A stretch of 64,000 nucleotides of DNA from Arcuatula senhousia (taxonomy: Eukaryota; Mollusca; Bivalvia; Mytilida; Mytilidae): assembly GCA_963971305.1 (NCBI GenBank), contig OZ020307.1:49969702-50033701 (forward strand), written 5' to 3'. Below are positions 34,301 to 40,315 of this stretch, one piece after another (the stretch's first letter is position 1; the number at the start of each line of letters is the position of its first letter). Under the pieces are notes generated by a model. It was not told where the DNA came from, did not search any database, and saw only the letters and a program-made list of their open reading frames with translations. The position numbers and the translations under genes are program-made.

Positions 34301-35951
34301 TGCTTTCAATAAGGCTTATTTGGCCAAGAAATACAGTTATATTGGTTAAGGCCCGTAGGTCGGCCATTTTCAATTTTTCAAAAAAAAATATTTTGCCAAA
34401 AGAAGCATTTCATGAAGGGCTTTAAGTTACACCATTGCTTTCATAGCCCTGAAAATATTGCTTCTGGACAAAATTTAGGATTTTGCATGGTTTTCTCTGA
34501 GACACGCACATAAAAGCACAGACACACACAAAAAAACAATTGGACAGAAATCAACAGTGTGCACTAAAGTCATTATGATGAAAAGAAGTTATTAAATGAA
34601 TTTTTCACATGGAGGATATTTTTATCCTCAAAAACTTTTGAAGCCAAAAAATACTTCTATTGTTTATTTGTTATAATTGGTAAAACAAAACTGAACTCAA
34701 ATTTAAAGCTATAGATATCCTTAGAAGTAAGAAATTAACTGGTATAATGTGATTGGTATTCTTGGAGTTCTGTTGCAAACTGGATGTGTAAAAAGAAAAA
34801 CAAATGTTATTCTGTAACATACCATTACATGTAAATGTTGCACATGAAAATTTTATCTTTTGATAATAAGTATATCATTAGTTATAAACTCAGGACTGAT
34901 CATGATCTCTTTGTTTTGATTGTAGGTGTTCCTCCACCCCCTGCTCTGATGTCAGCCCCTCCCCCTCCACCACCAAGCAGTCACCCACAGACATCACAGC
35001 CATGGATGCAGCAAGGACCAGGTACATTTTTACATATAAACAATGAAAGAAAGTTTGCATTTCAAGTTCTATCATGCATGAATAAAGACAGATACAGAAA
35101 TTCTTCTTTCAAGAACTTTCTGCATTCAACTGCCACAATCTTGTACTGTTTTAATTACCAACGAGAATAGCCTATTCTTTCAGTTGAGATCGACTAATGA
35201 AATATAATGTTGCTTAAATTTTTAGTTGTTTCTAATAAAACTAACTATATTTTCAGTCCCTTAAATTCTTACTTATGTGGCAGAAAAAAAATTTCACATT
35301 TGTTTTGGGAAAACCTGTTTTGATCTCTCATTTGTGAAAGCATTTTTAGAAGTCTTTGGCTTGTTGTGCAAAAAGACTAAAAAAAAATTGAACATTCGTG
35401 AAACATTTGAGAGATCAATGAACATATGTCCTTAGAACATTCAATTCTTTCAAGGAAGTAAATTAAAACTAGATCTAAGAGTTTATATTTAAATAGGCTG
35501 TTTAGTAAACAACATTAAAAACAAAGTAACAACTTGTAGTCTCTGACTTTATCATATTTCAAATAAAACTCTGCTTAATGTTCATAAAGTTCTTGAAGAA
35601 GAAACTGTTAAATTTATTCATTTATTGCAGTAAGCAATTATTTTTTTAATTGTCAAATATTTTCTCTTTCTAGTGCAAGGAGTGCCTCCACCACCCCCAG
35701 TCACCTCAACAGGACACTCCCACTGGCAGCCAGCCCCGCCTCCTCCTCCAAGCAGCATGTCTCACTGGCAACATGGACCTCCCCATGGACACCAGCCACA
35801 AATGGCTCCGCCACCACCTCCACCCACAAGTCAACATGGAGGCTATAACCACATGGCTCCTCCCCCTCCACCACCTGGAGGATATGACATGAGAAATATG
35901 GGCGGAGTTAATCCACTCTTAGCCCAACCTCCTCCCCCACCTCCTAATTGA
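7360..35951 (+). CDS. SF1: Splicing factor 1 / branchpoint-binding protein (whole gene, 13 exons)
   Basis: Binds the intron branchpoint UACUAAC-type RNA and U2AF2 in the early spliceosome (E complex), in the nucleus. Joined exons: 7360-7399, 12697-12915, 14562-14637, 16966-17118, 17932-18052, 18434-18586, 18851-18969, 19446-19550, 20056-20134, 20476-20625, 32535-32787, 34926-35021, 35674-35951. The total is 1842 nt, 613 residues, with every junction in phase (human SF1 is 639). Domains in order: UHM-ligand motif RKKKRKSRW (Trp55); SPSP phosphorylation motif (113-116); KH/QUA2 domain with GPRG loop (191-194) and GKGSVKEGK; zinc knuckle C312-X2-C315-X4-H320-X4-C325; proline-rich tail 375-613. 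Intron 10 (11.9 kb) and intron 1 (5.3 kb) hold most of the repeats. Identity is very secure; only exon 1 is tentative. A possible poly(A) signal AATAAA lies at 36756, but nearer non-canonical sites are possible. Confidence 0.95.
7400..8246. other. SF1 intron 1, 5' part
   Basis: Non-coding. Between about 7700 and 8080 it carries repeated CTCCCG / AATCTCC(C/A)GC strings (CTCCCGCCGGGAG is a small palindrome), probably a degraded repeat. The open frame 7529-7801 has no recognisable protein. Confidence 0.45.
8256..10613. mobile_element. 2.36-kb TIR element with 9-bp target duplication, containing a second element
   Basis: The termini are GGTGGTGCCTAAAATG.. and its reverse complement, ending at 10613. 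The first 29 bp match exactly (through TGTAACCCGTACC), with CGTACCCGCACC blocks inside. Direct 9-bp repeats TCATCAGGC flank it (8247-8255 and 10614-10622), again a Mutator-like duplication. Part of the terminus (TGCCTAAAATGTGTAACC) recurs internally at about 8471. No transposase is visible; most of the interior is the tandem-core element 8834-10326, which inserted into it. Located in SF1 intron 1. Confidence 0.85.
8834..10326 (+). mobile_element. Tandem-core interspersed element, (GTC)n type, nested
   Basis: It starts TACGACCGCAAAAAATTTGCGG (hairpin), then has a GTC/GTT microsatellite (8874-8915) and about three cores of about 160 bp (GTTTCCACAATAACTTTAGT..). Five shorter cores of 132-147 bp follow (TTTTTTATTTSTGGTCCGAT.., GGGGCCAAA). 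It ends TGCGGTCGTA, complementary to the start, plus a hairpin built on GCTGCGCTCGGCGAAGC. The switch between two core types inside one element is unusual. Confidence 0.75.
10614..12696. other. SF1 intron 1, 3' part
   Basis: Non-coding. It includes a tandem duplication of a 30-odd-bp ATACACGATAAAAACTCTTG unit at about 10767-10827, and a region near 10875-11000 with repeated ACTAGT strings. Open frames here have no recognisable homology. Confidence 0.5.
12697..12915 (+). CDS. SF1: SF1 exon 2 (U2AF-binding motif)
   Basis: Acceptor TTTATTTTTAG, donor TTT/GTAAGT; phase 1 in, phase 1 out; residues 14-86. It encodes the basic ULM (RKKKRKSRW) that docks on the U2AF2 UHM domain, then [16 protein letters not shown], nearly identical to vertebrate SF1. 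Confidence 0.97.
12916..14561. other. SF1 intron 2
   Basis: AT-rich, no exon or defined repeat seen. Open frames at 13225-13455 and 13463-13654 are low-complexity. Confidence 0.5.
14562..14637 (+). CDS. SF1: SF1 exon 3 (helix before KH)
   Basis: Acceptor TACTTTACAG, donor ACAG/GTTTGA; residues 87-112. It encodes [20 protein letters not shown], the helical hairpin segment conserved in all SF1 proteins. Confidence 0.97.
14638..16965. other. SF1 intron 3
   Basis: Non-coding apart from the TTAA-flanked MITE at 15111-15490, listed separately. The rest is AT-rich with no recognised feature. Confidence 0.5.
15111..15490. mobile_element. 380-bp MITE with TTAA duplication (piggyBac-like), family A
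   Basis: Termini GGGAGTACGAGCCTCAGA and TCTCAGGCTCGTACTCCC are inverted, flanked on both sides by TTAA (15107-15110 and 15491-15494). TTAA is the piggyBac target. The interior is AT-rich; the apparent 106-aa frame (15131-15451) runs almost the whole length and is not a known protein. Confidence 0.8.
16966..17118 (+). CDS. SF1: SF1 exon 4 (SPSP motif)
   Basis: Acceptor TTTTAAAG, donor TATAA/GTAGGT; phase 2 in and out; residues 112-163. It contains [10 protein letters not shown] (the serines phosphorylated in the human protein) and the [16 protein letters not shown] helix. Confidence 0.97.
17119..17931. other. SF1 intron 4
   Basis: Non-coding; no repeat or RNA gene recognised. A GTAATGGCCCTTTGAACTTT phrase near 17382 resembles the tandem-core element repeats and may be a relic. 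Confidence 0.45.
17932..18052 (+). CDS. SF1: SF1 exon 5 (KH domain, first half)
   Basis: Acceptor GTGTTTTTCAG, donor GAT/GTAGGA; residues 163-203. It encodes [20 protein letters not shown] and the RNA-gripping GPRG loop at 191-194. Confidence 0.97.
18053..18433. other. SF1 intron 5
   Basis: 381 bp, AT-rich; nothing recognised. Confidence 0.6.
18434..18586 (+). CDS. SF1: SF1 exon 6 (KH domain, second half)
   Basis: Phase 0 in and out, 51 codons, residues 204-254: [20 protein letters not shown] with the variable loop, then [20 protein letters not shown]. Confidence 0.97.
18851..18969 (+). CDS. SF1: SF1 exon 7 (QUA2)
   Basis: Acceptor CCTTTTACAG, donor GC/GTAAGT; residues 255-294. It encodes [20 protein letters not shown], the QUA2-like helix that contacts the branchpoint RNA. 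Confidence 0.97.
18970..19445. other. SF1 intron 7
   Basis: 476 bp, AT-rich; nothing recognised. Confidence 0.6.
19446..19550 (+). CDS. SF1: SF1 exon 8 (zinc knuckle)
   Basis: Acceptor TTTCTTTCAG, donor ACG/GTAACA; residues 294-329. Contains the CCHC knuckle [15 protein letters not shown] single knuckle is normal for metazoan SF1. Confidence 0.97.
19551..20055. other. SF1 intron 8
   Basis: 505 bp, AT-rich; nothing recognised. Confidence 0.6.
20056..20134 (+). CDS. SF1: SF1 exon 9
   Basis: Acceptor GTTTTTTACAG, donor GAG/GTATTG; residues 329-355 ([24 protein letters not shown]), matching the segment after the knuckle in other SF1s. Confidence 0.93.
20135..20475. other. SF1 intron 9
   Basis: 341 bp, AT-rich; nothing recognised. 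Confidence 0.6.
20476..20625 (+). CDS. SF1: SF1 exon 10
   Basis: 50 codons, phase 0 in and out, residues 356-405. [13 protein letters not shown] is near-identical to vertebrate SF1, then the Ser/Pro-rich tail begins. The donor ATG/GTATGT opens the 11.9-kb intron 10. Confidence 0.95.
20798..21408. mobile_element. 611-bp MITE with TTAA duplication, family B
   Basis: Termini GGGCATACGATACAGTT and AACTGTATCGTATGCCC are perfect inverted repeats, flanked by TTAA at 20794-20797 and 21409-21412. Near its left end it carries a CRE palindrome TGACGTCA (20854-20861). Unrelated in sequence to family A. No coding capacity. Confidence 0.85.
21709..22913 (+). repeat. Repeat R, forward copy (with insertion)
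   Basis: Starts AGGGCTGTTCCAGCAAAACA; after about 880 bp of other sequence it resumes at 22625 (CACTAGTAGACCTAAATCC) and runs to about 22913 with near-perfect identity to the inverted copy at 31921-32284. That copy has the two blocks almost adjacent, so this one has an insertion. The translated frames of the two copies are identical over more than 70 residues, but no protein family is recognised and the frame is probably incidental. Confidence 0.7.
22378..22514. repeat. Imperfect hairpin, about 65-nt arms
   Basis: ACGGCCCTTGAAATCAGTGA.. folds against ..CACCTCTTCTAAGGGCCGT. The centre is GGTTATTTCCCTCGGGCT-AA-AGCCCTCAGGGAAATTACC. Mismatches on both arms suggest it is old or structurally constrained. 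It lies inside the insertion of repeat R. Confidence 0.7.
22914..24294. other. SF1 intron 10 segment
   Basis: Non-coding; no defined repeat. Short open frames at 23541-23723 (+) and 23732-24058 (-) match nothing recognised. Confidence 0.45.
24295..24575 (+). mobile_element. Retroelement 3' tail fragment (RT family P)
   Basis: TGGATTTGACACGCTGACCAC.. through ..GGAATGCCCCATCGGTACATC is a diverged copy of the tail also at 25230-25690, 27640-27925, 42876-43535 and (minus strand) 52222-52580 and 53500-54362. Identified by internal comparison only. Confidence 0.6.
25055..25229. repeat. Fragment of the ACCATTT MITE family
   Basis: GGACCGACCATTTAACTTG followed by AAAAAATATTCTG blocks resembles one end of the family complete at 56194-56480 and another fragment at 26320-26513. 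Diverged; boundaries uncertain. Confidence 0.45.
25230..25690 (+). mobile_element. Retroelement fragment, C-terminal RT and tail (RT family P)
   Basis: The decayed frame equivalent to [20 protein letters not shown] is followed by the GGATTTGAC..GACGGGTGTGC tail and ends GGACTTTTGATATTCGGATG. Many stops and indels. Confidence 0.65.
25691..26154. other. SF1 intron 10 segment
   Basis: AT-rich, nothing recognised. Confidence 0.5.
26155..26225 (+). mobile_element. 5' end fragment of a tandem-core element
   Basis: TTTGTCTCGCCTGCGATGAAAG with a GTCGCGAAAAGCGAGAC hairpin and GGACGGCGTCC. Same 5' hairpin start as the nested element at 62787-63414 (which is in the opposite orientation). The cores are missing. 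Confidence 0.6.
26320..26513. repeat. Fragment of the ACCATTT MITE family
   Basis: Purine blocks AAAAAAAAATCCTGGCTCTGG.. and a right end CCCCCCCCCGAAAATTAAATGG resemble the right half of 56194-56480. Confidence 0.5.
26577..28970. mobile_element. 2.39-kb TIR element with 9-bp target duplication
   Basis: Termini GGGTACCTTTAAACTGAGAA.. and its reverse complement ending 28970. The inverted repeat runs about 140 bp, made largely of AACGAAACG pentamer-like repeats (so the element looks like a minisatellite on each side). Exact 9-bp direct repeats GATAAAAGG flank it at 26568-26576 and 28971-28979, again Mutator-like. The interior has no transposase but contains a family P retroelement fragment (27640-27925). 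In SF1 intron 10. Confidence 0.85.
27640..27925 (+). mobile_element. Retroelement fragment (RT family P), nested
   Basis: ACAAGGTTATGTTGCACATTGG, CAGATGAGTGCTGATGTTGG and ACACGACGGGTGTGC are the diagnostic family P phrases, in the same order as in the other copies. Confidence 0.65.
28980..31920. other. SF1 intron 10 segment
   Basis: Non-coding. It holds a G-run just after the element (28978-28993), ACCATTT-family-like scraps near 29812-30015 (CCCCATAAAAATCAAATGG), and a TRTGGAATAAGT copy at about 31107. No exon or RNA gene recognised. Confidence 0.45.
31921..32284 (-). repeat. Repeat R, inverted copy
   Basis: Near-identical reverse complement of 22625-22913 (31921-32226), followed by the AGGGCTGTTCCAGCAAAACA terminus (reverse complement, ending 32284). 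The pair therefore faces inward across about 10.6 kb. Confidence 0.75.
32535..32787 (+). CDS. SF1: SF1 exon 11 (proline-rich)
   Basis: Acceptor CTATATTTTCAG, donor CAGA/GTATGT; phase 0 in, 1 out; residues 406-490. [17 protein letters not shown].., with a [10 protein letters not shown] end. Low-complexity proline/glutamine, typical of the SF1 C-terminus, a likely WW/SH3 docking region. Confidence 0.9.
32991..34509. repeat. 1.52-kb giant inverted repeat in SF1 intron 11
   Basis: GTGCGTGTCTCAGAGAAAAC.. at the left end pairs with ..GTTTTCTCTGAGACACGCAC at the right. Arms of about 710 bp face each other across about 75 bp (33705-33780), with high identity: the frames 33530-33715 (+) and 33720-33959 (-) give almost the same peptide. 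A possible 4-bp duplication ATAA flanks it. Foldback transposon or inverted duplication; non-coding. Confidence 0.85.
34514..34925. other. SF1 intron 11, 3' end
   Basis: AT-rich, ends in the TTTTGATTGTAG acceptor of exon 12; nothing else recognised. Confidence 0.6.
34926..35021 (+). CDS. SF1: SF1 exon 12 (proline-rich)
   Basis: Phase 1 in and out, residues 490-522: [28 protein letters not shown]. Symmetric, so it could be skipped without a frameshift. Confidence 0.9.
35022..35673. other. SF1 intron 12
   Basis: 652 bp, AT-rich; nothing recognised besides a strong TTTCTCTTTCTAG acceptor. Confidence 0.6.
35674..35951 (+). CDS. SF1: SF1 exon 13 (C-terminus)
   Basis: Residues 522-613, ending in PPPPPPN and TGA at 35949-35951. 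Proline clusters alternate with Trp/His/Gly ([20 protein letters not shown]), as in vertebrate SF1, which also ends in polyproline. Confidence 0.93.
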
Positions 35952-36344
35952 TGAATGTCACATTTTAAGAATTTGATTTATATTGTTATTTAATTTTATT
36001 GTATAAAATGGACTTCCTAATAACATTACTTTTTCTTGGAGGAAAAAATGTCTGCACATGTTATTTCATTTTATAGTGAAAAATGGATTTTGAGAATATT
36101 GAATATTTTATCAGATCATTTGAAGGAGGAAAAAATTATTCATTTTTATCATGTCATTTGTACATAAATAATCATGATCATCCAAATAGACTTATGTTGT
36201 GATTTAACCTTTAAGTGTATGTGTTATAAATGAACATGACACAGCAACAATGAATTTAAAATCTAGAATAGACGAACCAGAGTATGGAATAAGTTTATGT
36301 GACAGAGCCAACGTAAAGAAACCGCATTTAAAAAAAAAACACAT
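35952..36344. other. SF1 3' UTR / downstream flank
   Basis: AT-rich with no canonical AATAAA in the first 390 bp. A TRTGGAATAAGT copy at about 36283. Confidence 0.4.
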
Positions 36345-36640
36345 TTTACTGCAGAAATAACCCAAGTTTGAACTGGGAAGTTCCTTCAACATGTTTAAAT
36401 GTCAAGGAAGTTCATTGATAAGTTCCTGAAAAAGTTCCATTTTTAGCAGACAATGTTCATAGTACATATTTGTATTCATGCTTTAAACAACTTTTATTTA
36501 CCAGGAGACAATACAACAAAAGTTGACAGCATATCTTATGAACATATGTAACTTTTAGGAACTTCTAAAAAGAATCACTTCAAAACATGAAGGAACTTCG
36601 AAACATAAATCGTTCACACTTGGGTTATTTCTGCAGTAAA
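36345..36640. mobile_element. 296-bp inverted-repeat element (MITE-like)
   Basis: TTTACTGCAGAAATAACCCA.. and its exact reverse complement ending 36640 (23-bp match), with secondary inverted GAAGTTCCTTCAACATGTTT / AAACATGAAGGAACTTC inside. No convincing target duplication. It lies about 400 bp after the SF1 stop, so it may be within the SF1 3' UTR. Confidence 0.65.
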
Positions 36641-37400
36641 CAACAAGCAGTCTTCAACATGACCATAGGTCGCTGCTGGTCGTCTTGCATTGGCCCAATA
36701 CTAAAAATACAATACATAAGATTCAAATCAAATCACAAAGTTATCAAAAATAGACAATAAATAGTAAGGTGACAGGGACAAACTAAAGCTTCGACAAAGA
36801 TTCCTGGCTTAGGACAACTACTAACAACCAAGATAAATCACTGATTTGTTAAACAGCAATTATCTGCATGAATTTCAGCTTTCACAAAGAATACTGTTAT
36901 AAGTTACTAAATCTGGATAATTTTAACAACTCTACTAAGAAAACTTCCAAAAGATCAGAAAACGGATGCAATTAATACAACAATTTGACATGACAACCTA
37001 TTTATGATAGAGAAAAACATTACTTTTACTGTGCTAGATTCTTATTTGAAGCATGCATATAAAAGTACAGGGCTGACTTCACATTGGAGAGATGATTGAG
37101 GAGATATAGTGAAGAATTTTCACTTGACTTTTCAACTCAATTTTAGTTGCATATGGATGAATTACACCTACCATGTTACTATGGCTGATAGAGTACAAAA
37201 ATATTATATTGTCTTAAAATCTGTTGATGCCCAAGAGGATGAAAAATATTGGAAATAGAGACATACTGTTGCTGGATTAAATGTTCAATTCAGTACATGT
37301 ATAAAGGTCATATGGATGACCCAGAGTTATATCATTTAAAGATTAATAATTTTGTTCTGGTCAAATAGAATTTCATTGAGTCGCATATTGGCTTTTCCCT
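36641..37400. other. Intergenic
   Basis: AT-rich; only a possible AATAAA at 36756 noted. Confidence 0.5.
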
Positions 37401-38192
37401 TTAAAGGGTTATGTCCATTAAAAGTTTGCCTATTAGAATTACAAGGATTGCAAGTTTGTCGCTGAAGGGCAGTGGTGAGGGTGGGGCGTAAACATTTTCT
37501 TTAAGACTGTGGACATTGAATTGCTTGAAATGTATAATAGCTAGGCATCTGATATTGGGTATACAGGCAATTGGGGTTATGGTCTATGCAACTGTCACCA
37601 TGCAAAATGACCTTAACCCCAATTTCACGCTCTAGTGACTCTGAATCTAGATTTAATTTTTGAGGCGTAAACTTTTTTGTAAGACTATTGTGGACAATGA
37701 ATTACTTGAAAAGTATGATAGCTAGGCATTTGATATTGGGTATACAGACAGTTGAGGTTATGGTCTACTGTCACCATGCTTTGTGACCCTTTCCCCATTC
37801 TCACACTCCAGTGAATCTGTGAACTTTGGCCTTTTTTCAGGCTGAAAACTTTTTGGTAAGACTTTGGTGGAAAACGAATTGCGTGAAAAGTGTAATACCT
37901 AGATACATAGGCATCTGATAATTGGTATACAGACACTTTGGATTGTGATTGACGCAACTGTCACATGCCCAGTGACCATGACTCCATTTTGTCGTTGAGG
38001 GTCTTTTGGGGGTCAAAAACTTCTTTATAACACTTTTGTGGAAAATGAATTACTTGAAAAGTATTATAGCTAGGTATCTAATATTTAGTATGCAGACACA
38101 TGGGGTCGTGGTGTACTAAAGGCTTAGATAGATTGTAAGTGAGCTTCACAGTGGTGCGGAATACTTTTAGTGGCCACACTTGTGCTTCTAAT
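37401..38192 (+). mobile_element. Tandem-core element, TAGCTAGGCATCTGATATT family
   Basis: Four diverged cores of about 170-178 bp, each with a GGCGTAAAC-type start, TATAATAGCTAGGCATCTGA and an ACTGTCACCATG phrase. It ends in the TTTTAGTGGCCACACTTG hairpin (38171-38189). The same family, inverted, is nested at 62787-63414. The 5' hairpin and microsatellite are not visible here, so it is probably 5'-truncated. Confidence 0.65.
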
Positions 38193-40102
38193 TTCTTGAT
38201 GGGTCAGTCATCAGGTGAGCACTCACAGGGTTATGTCCCTTAAAAGGCTTAGCATTCTGTTTGTTTTATAGAATGAAACTGTTTGGATGGTAAAATCCTT
38301 TTCTTGCCTTGTCGTTCAACAACTCTTCATTAAGATTGAGTACCTTATAAGGTAAAAATCATAGACTCTTCTCAAATGGAATGGAATCTATTGCAGATTG
38401 CAGATGGAGAAAGCTGTTACTTCTAAAACATTTTCCTTAAATCTGAAACTGCTAAAAGAAGTTTGGTGGGAATGTTCCTTATGGCACTAGGAACATTACT
38501 ATTCTGATTTTTTTAAACATGGTGGCTGTTACTAAAATAGAGTGGGATTAAATTACAACTCTTAAATTATAACACACCAGAAAGACCTTTGTTGCTCAGT
38601 AGAAAAAAGTCTTCATTGGGTGTCTGGTTTATATTGCCAGACCACTTTAATAGGTTATGTTCATTAAAGGGTCAGAAATCGGGTTTTCATGTAGATGGAA
38701 ATCTTGTAGATTTTCGTATCAAAGCTAAACCGAAAGAATGTATTTTTTGCCGTCAAAGGAAACGATTGTAGGAAGAGACAAAAGCTCTTCTTGCTTGAAC
38801 GTTCTGTGGGATAACAAGAACATGACCAGAAAAGAACTGTGTTTCATTGTGGGTTAACTGTCGATGGTTGAAGGGATATTATTCATATGTTATTATTTTT
38901 ATTATCTGTATGCCCAAGCGACGACATGCCGGAGGCATTAATTTAAATCCTAATTCAACTTATCCATCCGTACGAATTTTCGTCAAGCTTTTCTTAGAAA
39001 CCGTACATGATGGTTTTTGGTTCAGTATGATAAACTGTACTTTCGACTTTCAGATCTGTCAGACTTCAATTTCCTGTTTGGGTTTTGGCTGATATGAAAA
39101 TTTTCGTGAAATTTTCTTTCAAGCTTTTCTCAGAACGGTACATAAGATTGATTTGAAAATTGGTAGGACTGTACGTCTTTTTCGACTTTCAGATCTGTCA
39201 GACTTCTACTTCCTGTTTGTGGCCTAGAGGGGCGATCCGTGTCCCATTGACACATTCCTTCTTTCTATTTTATTTTTTTGTCATTATTCAATATTTATCA
39301 AACACACTCTTATTTAAGCACGGTTAAAACTATCATGGATATATGCTTAACACTTTTTTAATCTTAACGTTGGAAGTGTTTAACTTACTAACATTTACAT
39401 AACCCCCAAAATGATAATATTCATGCTCTCAAATTCTAAAAGTATACTCAGTCTGGTAATTTTACTAGTAATTGGCGGCTCATGTTTATCCACGAGTCTT
39501 CCTTTAATATACATGTTAACCGAAACTTATTAATAAATCATGGATGTCAAAGACTTTTAAGTAAATATAAACTATTTAAACCGACATCTTGGGTAGAATG
39601 ATGTCATGCTAGGCTATAGAATAACAGACAACGAGGTTCACCTTGATTTTGGTTTTTAACATGAAATTAAATACTGTAGATGAAAGCAAAGTAATTAAAG
39701 ATTGCATAACGAGAATTATGTTTCTATTACTTTACTAGGAAGTAGAAACGCTACAGAGAACCTTCGAATAGATAGAATTGGAGCATTTAAAATATTGAGT
39801 TGCACATAATTTAAACAAAAAATTCTTTTCAGACAACATTCTTTTGTAATTGATGAATAACACCGAACTGGGTACAATTATAATAGGTGTGCAGTGGTCT
39901 TAGGACATTTAATTGACAAAAAATGTAATGTAGCGTTTTGGACCGAATTCTAACGAAATCCGGTATAGAATGGAATTTTTGTGTCTGGGTGTAAGGGAAA
40001 ACCTTATTTTGTATGTGACAATTATAACTTCGTGGCTTTCTGAAAATAAATAAAAATAGGACCACGTTCTACAATTTTCATTTGGATTTCAAAAGATTGT
40101 AA
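38193..40102. other. Intergenic with old repeats
   Basis: Near 38975-39235 is a twofold repeat containing TTCGACTTTCAGATCTGTCA and AGACTT(C/T)ATTTCCTGTTTG, probably another degraded tandem-core element ending GACACATTCCTTCTTTC. The rest is unremarkable. Confidence 0.45.
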
Positions 40103-40315
40103 ATGGCGAATGGATCAGAAATGAAAGAAGTGAAGTACGGTGGCGGTCGCAGAATTTCGGGTTTTGAGGACATAATCAGTATTCCTGATGTTAGTACTGC
40201 ATTTGCCGTTCTGAAAACTTTTGGCATTGATCGAAAGGGAATTAAATCGAAAACAGAAGCGATAGAAAGGATAGCAGAACACTGGAAATCTATAGCTCCA
40301 GCGAGTGAGACAAAG
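40103..40315 (+). CDS. GTPase-kinase exon 1
   Basis: 71 codons from ATG, donor AAAG/GTATTT, phase 0. Charged helical N-terminus ([17 protein letters not shown].., [18 protein letters not shown]). No known domain recognised. Confidence 0.8.
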
